DNA of 64,000 nt, taken from assembly GCA_036873135.1 (NCBI GenBank), contig JAPTYO010000007.1:25836763-25900762 (forward strand), read 5' to 3'. The position numbers and the translations under genes were made by a program. This stretch comes from Clarkia xantiana subsp. parviflora (Eukaryota; Streptophyta; Magnoliopsida; Myrtales; Onagraceae). Below are positions 57,746 to 64,000 of this stretch, piece by piece; the stretch's first letter is position 1; the number at the start of each line of letters is the position of its first letter. The notes beneath the pieces are model-generated. The model did no database searches. It had not been told where the DNA came from and worked only from the letters and a program-made list of their open reading frames with translations.

Positions 57746-60461
57746 ATGGCGAAATCACTTATCCTCACCCACAAATCCCTCCTTTTTCGCCGCCCAACCG
57801 CCAATATCTTCCAGCTCAACCCAATTCGTCTGCTACCCGTATTCTACTCCACCACTAAGACCCCATTCCCCCTCCAATACGACATGATCATCAACCACCC
57901 AACTCAGTCCTCACTCTCCACTCGCACCCGAATTCGCAAACCAACTACCCCAGAAAATTTCCCCGAATCAGAACCGCCGGAGAAGCCCGACGTTGAGCTA
58001 GGGTTCGACGATTGGGTCGACAGGAAGCTGTCGTCGGAGCGAAAAATTGACCAGCCCCGATCGGAGAGCGCGGAATCTGGGATGGACAAGTCGAAGAGGA
58101 AGTACTACAACAAGAGAACCAGGAGAATGTACGGGACCGATTCAGAAGACGAAGAGAGGAGGAACAGCAGAAACGAGGGGTTCGTGGAGTTGCAGCCGGA
58201 GGTGGTAGAGTTCAACAGGCTGCACAAGAGGGAGGAGGAGCTTTACTTCCATGACGCGTTTGCTTATCCGTGGGAAAAGGATAAGCATTACAAGATGGTG
58301 TACCAATTGGAGAAGAAGTATTTCCCAGACCACAGCCTAGATAAAGCCTTTCTCCAGCCGGGACAGACGAATGCTGATGGGAGGGAGAAAATGGGGAAGG
58401 TGAAGAAGGAAGCTGAGAGTGGCAAGGATGAGAAAGGGATGGTATTCTTTGATGATGAGAGCAAGGAATCGAAAGAAGAGGCGAAAATAGATTTGGTGGG
58501 GAAGAAGGTGGAGGAGTTCTTCAAATGTTTGAAGAAAGTCCCCACTGAGAAGAAGAATAATGAAGTTATTAGAAATGGGGAAGAGGGACCTTATGTTTTG
58601 ACACGAACCACCCAGCTTCCACCTAAATGGGATGGTCCAAACGGTACCATGGTTTTGATCAACAAACCCAAAGGCGAGTTCACCTCGAACTACTTTATTT
58701 GCTCCCTGTGTGTGAATTTTCTTGTGTCATGAACTCGAACTACAAGCCAGCTATGGATGGTCATGATATAATAGATGGTAGGCTAGTCAGTGATGTAAAA
58801 TCTATGCTGCCCAGTACTTTTAGTCTTTTGGCTAAGCTAATGATGCTGTGTTTAACTGCGGAGAATATTTCCGGATTACTAAATTTATTCAATGCAAGGC
58901 AGGATGGACCTCTTTTACTGTTTGTGGGAAGCTTCGACGATTGGTCGGTGTAAAAAAGGTTCCATATTTATCACTGCTTGTCTCTGGAACTAGATCTTCT
59001 CTTTTTACCTTTTGTGCACTTTCTGATTGTTGTGTGTTAATGTTTTGTATAGGTTGGACATGCTGGGACTCTTGATCCTATGGCAACCGGACTGTTAATA
59101 GTTTGTGTCGGTAAAGCTACAAAGGTAGTGGACAGGTAAGATTTGAGTTTCTTGGTTGAATTACTTTAACAGTTCCTCCACAACAGAAAACTTCATGTAA
59201 AGTAGTTCTACCCTGCATTCTTTGTTTCTTCTAATCACACATGAAAAACAAGGTTCCGGATTTATCATGATTATCAATTGAAAATGCTAAATTCTTCAAA
59301 AGAATTCCCTAAAAATTTGTCATTCGAAATATGATGGAGGTTTACACGAATTGCTTGGATAACTTTATCTTTTCTTTCGTTTTATGTATTTTGATTGTAG
59401 CTATCAAGGTATGATCAAGGGTTATAGTGGCACTTTTCGGTTAGGGGAAGCTACACGCACTTTAGACGCTGATTCACCAGTAAGTAAACATCTTTATGGT
59501 TGTATAAGCTTATTTACATAATGATTCTTAAAAAAAAAAATTTTGGACAATTTGGTTTGAAGGTGGAACTGTTATATAAACTTATAACACATGATTCCAG
59601 TCCTTTGCTGTTGATGTTGCCTGCTTCTATAGGTTGAGTTTCGTGAACCATGGGAACACATAAAGGACGAAGACATTAAGAAAGCAGCTGCATCTTTTCT
59701 TGGGGAAATCTGGCAAGTCCCTCCAATGTTTTCAGCCATCAAAGTAAGTTGATAGACTAGGACCGGAAATCTCTACTCCTGTACATGATTATTTCTCTCG
59801 AGTGAAAGCATCAGTGTTGTTGATGGTCTGGTAGGTTGGTGGTGAGAAGATGTATGATAAAGCAAGGAGAGGGGAACATGTCGAGCTTGCCCCAAGAAGG
59901 ATTTCGATATTCCAGTTTGACATTGAACGTAGCTTGGAAGACAGGTCTCATTGATTTCGATAACTGTACTTGTATTATTCTTCTGGATTAGACTGTTAGT
60001 GACCTGGGTTTAGCCTACATTTTCCATTTCTGCAGACAAAATTTGATTTTTCGAGTAACATGCTCGAAAGGGACATATATCCGGTCTCTTTGTGCAGATC
60101 TTGCAAAGGCTCTTGGCAGGTTTGTAAATTTTTCGTTTTTTTTTGTTTGTTGTTGAATATCACTTGTAATCGAATCGTTGAGGATCCGTTCATCTACTAT
60201 CTGGACCCTGACTTGATATTTTCTGGGTGAAACTGCAGTTGTGCTCATTTGACAGCTCTAAGAAGAGACTCAATTGGTAATAAATAAATGGCACATCCAT
60301 CCATTCTTCAGTTATGATTTGTTCAGCAACAGCAATGGCATTTGAATCTTCCTTGGATTTTATGTTTGTTTTTCTGGTTTTTGTATTCAGGGCAATACTC
60401 GGCAGATGATGCTTGGGAGTTCAAGGATCTTGAAGAAGCCGTCCCTAAAGGATACCTCTAG
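57746..60461 (+). CDS. TruB-family tRNA pseudouridine synthase, organellar type
   Basis: Nine exons: 57746-58673, 58903-58958, 59053-59135, 59401-59479, 59633-59743, 59835-59944, 60036-60119, 60239-60276 and 60391-60461, giving 519 residues with agreeing phases. Intron 1 uses AAAG|GCGAGT..GGCAG, a GC-AG intron; the others are GT-AG. The N-terminus is rich in Ser, Arg and hydroxylated residues, suggesting a plastid or mitochondrial transit peptide. A charged plant-specific region (YFHDAFAYPWEKDKHYKMVY) follows. The TruB core has WTSFTVCGKLRR, then GHAGTLDPMATGLL with the catalytic Asp at residue 336, FSAIKVGGEKMYDKAR, and CSKGTYIRSLCADLAKALG. The family makes pseudouridine 55 in the T loop of tRNA. 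The plant extended form may have other RNA targets. Confidence 0.92.
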
Positions 60462-61090
60462 TTATGATATCTTAATAGATTCAAAATGTTGCATCAAAAA
60501 GTGTTCACATTGCGGATTTTTGGGTTCGAATTATAGAACCCAAACCAGAGCGAGCCTGAATAAACTATTTGTACGACTTGCCTCCAAACAAAACATACAA
60601 AGTTCAAACTAATTGATTTTTATGTTAAAAAGATATTCACGTTATATAATTTAAGTTATATACATAAACAATTTAATATAATTTCAGTTATATACATTGT
60701 GTGATGTCATGAGTTTAATTTTTATAATCTTTTTATAGAAAAATCAATATAGTTTACATTATGTTATGTTTTAAAAAGTTAATTTATTTTTTAAATCTGA
60801 CTTTTTTTTTAAACACGCAAATTTGAGTTTTTTGTTTAAATAATTAGCCCAATAAATTCACCACCAACTTAATCAACTTTTTTAGATAGTTCCGGAAAAA
60901 AAAAGATGACACTAGTAATGAGTGTAGGATGTGAAAAGATACCTTTTTTAGGTCGTAACGAGTCGTCTGGGTCAATACGGTTATTAACCCAAAATAAAAT
61001 AAGAAAAATACGTGCACTTCCTCGACCGAAAACCAGAGAACTCGCTAGTATTCTATTCTTCCAAAGTTCAAACTTGGAAGCCAAACCCTA
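60462..61090. other. Intergenic, TruB to SGF29
   Basis: It holds the TruB 3' flank and the SGF29 promoter. It is AT-rich, and the 61-residue ORF near 60906 has no recognisable motif. Confidence 0.45.
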
Positions 61091-62402
61091 GATCCTCGTA
61101 TCATTCACCGATCAATTTGGTTAGATTTTAGCAAGTATAATAAAGAGAAAAAGGATTATCTTTCGCTCGATTGCTTTTGCCGCTAAAATTTTGGCGGCAT
61201 TTGATTGAAATTTCGTGCCGATGATTTCTCCTTCCCGCTGCTGAAGGACTACTGGTCGGCGATTCGCTCTCTTTCAGGTGGAAGTAGAACATTGAGTGAG
61301 TAACCAACTGCTTAGTTAGCTGAGTATTATTAAATTTACTTTATTTTTAGAGATTTGGTAACTGTTTTGGAGATAACTGAATTCTTCATTTTTGGAGGTT
61401 CGAATTCAATCATGCAATGTTAAAACATGATCTTCTTTCTTTTGTCGGCTAATAATCTCTGACTACTTTGAATCTTTGATTCTTAAATTCATTTATTTAA
61501 TTTACTATAATCCGTATTTAGGTCTTTGCTTTAAGTAGTTATTATATCCTTAAAAAAAATAAAAAAGATTTCTCCCAGCTGGGGGGTTATTGATGGAGTC
61601 TTTAGGATATCTGCTTATTCTGAATGATCGTTAGTATCTGCCTTTTCTGCTTGCTACAATATTATTATTTTCGACCATCAGTGTCATTTTTTCGACACAA
61701 TGGGGGAGCAGTAGTTGAACTACACATCGGGTTAATGAGGATAGAATCATTCCGTTTGAGAGACCTCTCACATTGAGGTTGTGTATTGCATTGAATAGGA
61801 GGTAGAAAAGGAAAATCTGGAGAACTAGAGAGAAAACGAGTACTGTAAATTATGAGCTCAAAACTAAAGATGCTTGCCCAAGGGTCTAGCCTATCCACCG
61901 ATTAGGTTGAATTACCTCTGAGGTCTGATTCCTGCACGGGTTTTGAATTCCTAATGCTTACATATGTTTTCTAGCAGCTGCTTCTGGAGAAAACTTATAT
62001 TTTTGCTTTATCAATATATGAAGATTTTAAGTAAAGCACCAAAATTTGGCCAAAAGAAAAAAATGCCATGCACCTAAAGGAAACAGTCGTAGGTATTAAG
62101 TTCATCGTTATTGAATAACTAACCCTAGAGTCAATGTAAAATGTGGCTGCCTGAAATTCCATCATGCATGCTTTGCTGCTAGCTATAGATTGTAATTGAA
62201 AGTACTTTATCCTATTTTTTTTTGTTTAAAAAAATCCACTTAATAATTTTTTCTCTTATTTCAGTTTCAACTGATACATGCAAACGATAATGCAACTAGG
62301 CTAAAAAGACGAGCTGACAGCTTGCAGCAAAAAGTTCCAGCTGTGGAATGGAATGGTTGAGTAATTTATGATTCAACTTATTTTGGGGTTAAAGAGGAAA
62401 AA
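61091..62402 (+). promoter_or_regulatory. 5' UTR region of SGF29
   Basis: A transcript start near 61090-61200 is likely. A 5' UTR exon may end near 61290, and a second may begin after TTATTTCAG at about 62264, running to the ATG at 62403. This is inferred from splice-like sequence only. Confidence 0.4.
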
Positions 62403-64000
62403 ATGTCGTCTTCACCAGACATTGCTGGAATTTTGGATAACGCCAAGGAGCTTGATCGACTGAAGAAAGAGCAAGAGGAGGTGATCATCGAGATAAACAA
62501 AATGCATAAAAAGCTCCAAGCTTGTGAGTTTCTGGAACATTTGTTTGTTTGAATTTTTTCTTTGAGTATTGATCTTGCTAGCTGGGTATGTGCTAGTTTG
62601 TTTGTTGGTATCAAAGTTAGTGGCTTTTATAGGATCACAGCATTTACCAGCTGGGATTGAATCATTGAATATGATTTGGGAATATTAACTTGCCTTTAGA
62701 GGAACTAGGAAGTAAATGAATCCTAATTAGGTAAATCCTAATTGGGTTAGCTCAAGTCAAGTTATATGAACTTTCCTTTTATGATGGGCGAATTTGATCT
62801 GTTATAGCTTAAATTTTAACGGTATTTTTTGCATTTTTATAAAACAACCTTATATCGTTTTAATCGGACATTTACTTGAAAGATCTTTACAATTGGGGTT
62901 TTTCCTTGGTAGTTAAGATAGCTGGATTTTGGAAACTCCCATTTGGTTTTAAATGACCAGGTCAAACTGTAAATTAAGGTTCTCGTGAATGTATTGTGGA
63001 TTTCTCTCGGGTCTGGCGCATTAAACAAAGCTCATGCCATCTTTTTTACTTTTTAAAATTGTAGCTCCTGAGTTGGTTGAGAAGCCCGGCGACAACTCAC
63101 TGTCAAGGTTAAAAACCCTTTATGCCCATGCCAAAGAGCTTTACGAAACAGAAGTGAGGTATGCTTCTTTCTCACGTATTCTTTTATAAATGACTGAAAA
63201 TTGATATTTATTTTTGGTGATTTTAGTATCACACACAAACAAGTACTATTGTTTCACACTGCATTATTTTTCGTAACAGTAATGATTAGTCACAACCTTT
63301 TTTTCTACTTGACAGTGTTTCCAACGCTTTGCTGAATCAATTAGACAGTCTACTGCCATCCGGAACTCCTGGGCAACCACGAAGAAGGATAGGTTTGTTT
63401 GAGAACCCCAACTTCTCAACTAGAACATGTTATTTGAAAACTCTAAATAACGACTTGGATCATTTGCATACTTTAGCAGAAGGAAATGAACAGAAAATGA
63501 GGAAGCGGATGAAGAGTGATCCAGATAACTCGAGGTTTACTCCTGCCATAAAAAACCAGCTTGAGGCATTTGCTAGTTTGAAAGGTCATCAGGTATAATC
63601 TACCTCTTTTCCGTACAATTTTGCAATTAACTGTGTGAATGTAGCCCTTTTCTCCATATTCATACATTGGAAGCTCAAGTGGGTCTCTGAGATCTTTCAT
63701 TATTTGCAGGTTGCTGCTAAGGTTACTGGAGAAGATGCTGAGAAGGATGAATGGTTCATTGTGAAAGTCACACATTTTGATCGAGAAACAAAAGAGTAAG
63801 CTTGATTAGTAACACAATAAGAAGGTTCAAGTGCTATACTGTATATGTAAACCACTATGCTGAAATATAACTACTAAGATATACTATTTCTGTGTTGTTG
63901 CTGACTTTCGTACATTTATCTGCAGATTCGAAGTTTTAGATGAGGAACCAGGTGACGATGAAGAGGGTGGTGGGCAAAGGTATGCAGTTTTTATTACTGT
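62403..64000 (+). CDS. SGF29: SGF29, SAGA-associated factor 29 (partial at window end)
   Basis: Coding exons are 62403-62523, 63065-63158, 63316-63592, 63710-63795 and 63926-63979, with GT-AG borders and consistent phase. The gene continues past the window. About 210 residues are visible. The N-terminal helical region (MSSSPDIAGILDNAKELDRL) is likely a coiled coil. Then comes a conserved linker and the start of the tandem Tudor domain (GHQVAAKVTG, DEWFIVKVTHFD, FEVLDEEPGDDE). SGF29 binds H3K4me3 within the SAGA histone acetyltransferase complex in the nucleus. The methyl-lysine pocket residues lie downstream and cannot be checked here. Confidence 0.92.

Overview
This window is AT-rich nuclear DNA from a flowering plant, almost certainly a dicot. 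The evidence is GT-AG-spliced genes with plant-type products, several plant classes of LTR retrotransposon, and many MITE-like elements and Helitrons. No rRNA, tRNA, CRISPR or bacterial-type operon was seen.

Host genes lie in the right half. They are a Raf-like Ser/Thr protein kinase (35226-38238, +, six exons), a GT17 glycosyltransferase (39425-40980, -, two exons, convergent with the kinase), a TruB-type organellar pseudouridine synthase (57746-60461, +, nine exons, first intron GC-AG) and the 5' part of SGF29, a SAGA-complex Tudor protein (62403 to the window edge, +). From memory, Arabidopsis keeps an ATN1-type kinase, a GT17 gene and SGF29 near each other on chromosome 3, so part of this order may be ancestral. 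The kinase gene carries tandem duplications in two introns, one of which triplicates a 3' splice-site region.

Retrotransposons: (1) 10425-21013 is a recent, non-autonomous Gypsy/Tat-like element on the minus strand with near-identical LTRs and a 5-bp ATAAT target duplication. It encodes Gag, protease and a second Gag-like segment, but no RT, RNase H or integrase. On the opposite strand it carries a spliced gene of the Transposase_28 / putative gypsy-type transposon family ending in a coiled coil. The two genes converge on a 131-bp hairpin tandem array. (2) 41676-45198 is the 3' part of a second element on the plus strand. It again has an antisense Transposase_28 gene (now broken), a hairpin tandem array, a PPT like that of element 1, and an LTR. 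(3) 22900-27728 is an old, inactivated Copia element with unusual TA..TA LTR ends.

DNA transposons: there are several hAT-type non-autonomous elements, two copies of one MITE with 8-bp target duplications, a 512-bp MULE-like element with long TIRs, a 1.1-kb foldback with a 9-bp duplication, and two related PIF/Harbinger-like elements of which the second hosts nested insertions. At least two minus-strand Helitrons lie at 45.6-49.8 kb, the larger holding exon-like fragments. The first 10 kb and 50-56.6 kb are gene-poor, AT-rich repeat remnants.

The most unusual content is the pair of partial Gypsy elements carrying the same antisense gene family next to hairpin arrays. All functions rest on motifs read by eye; no database search was run.
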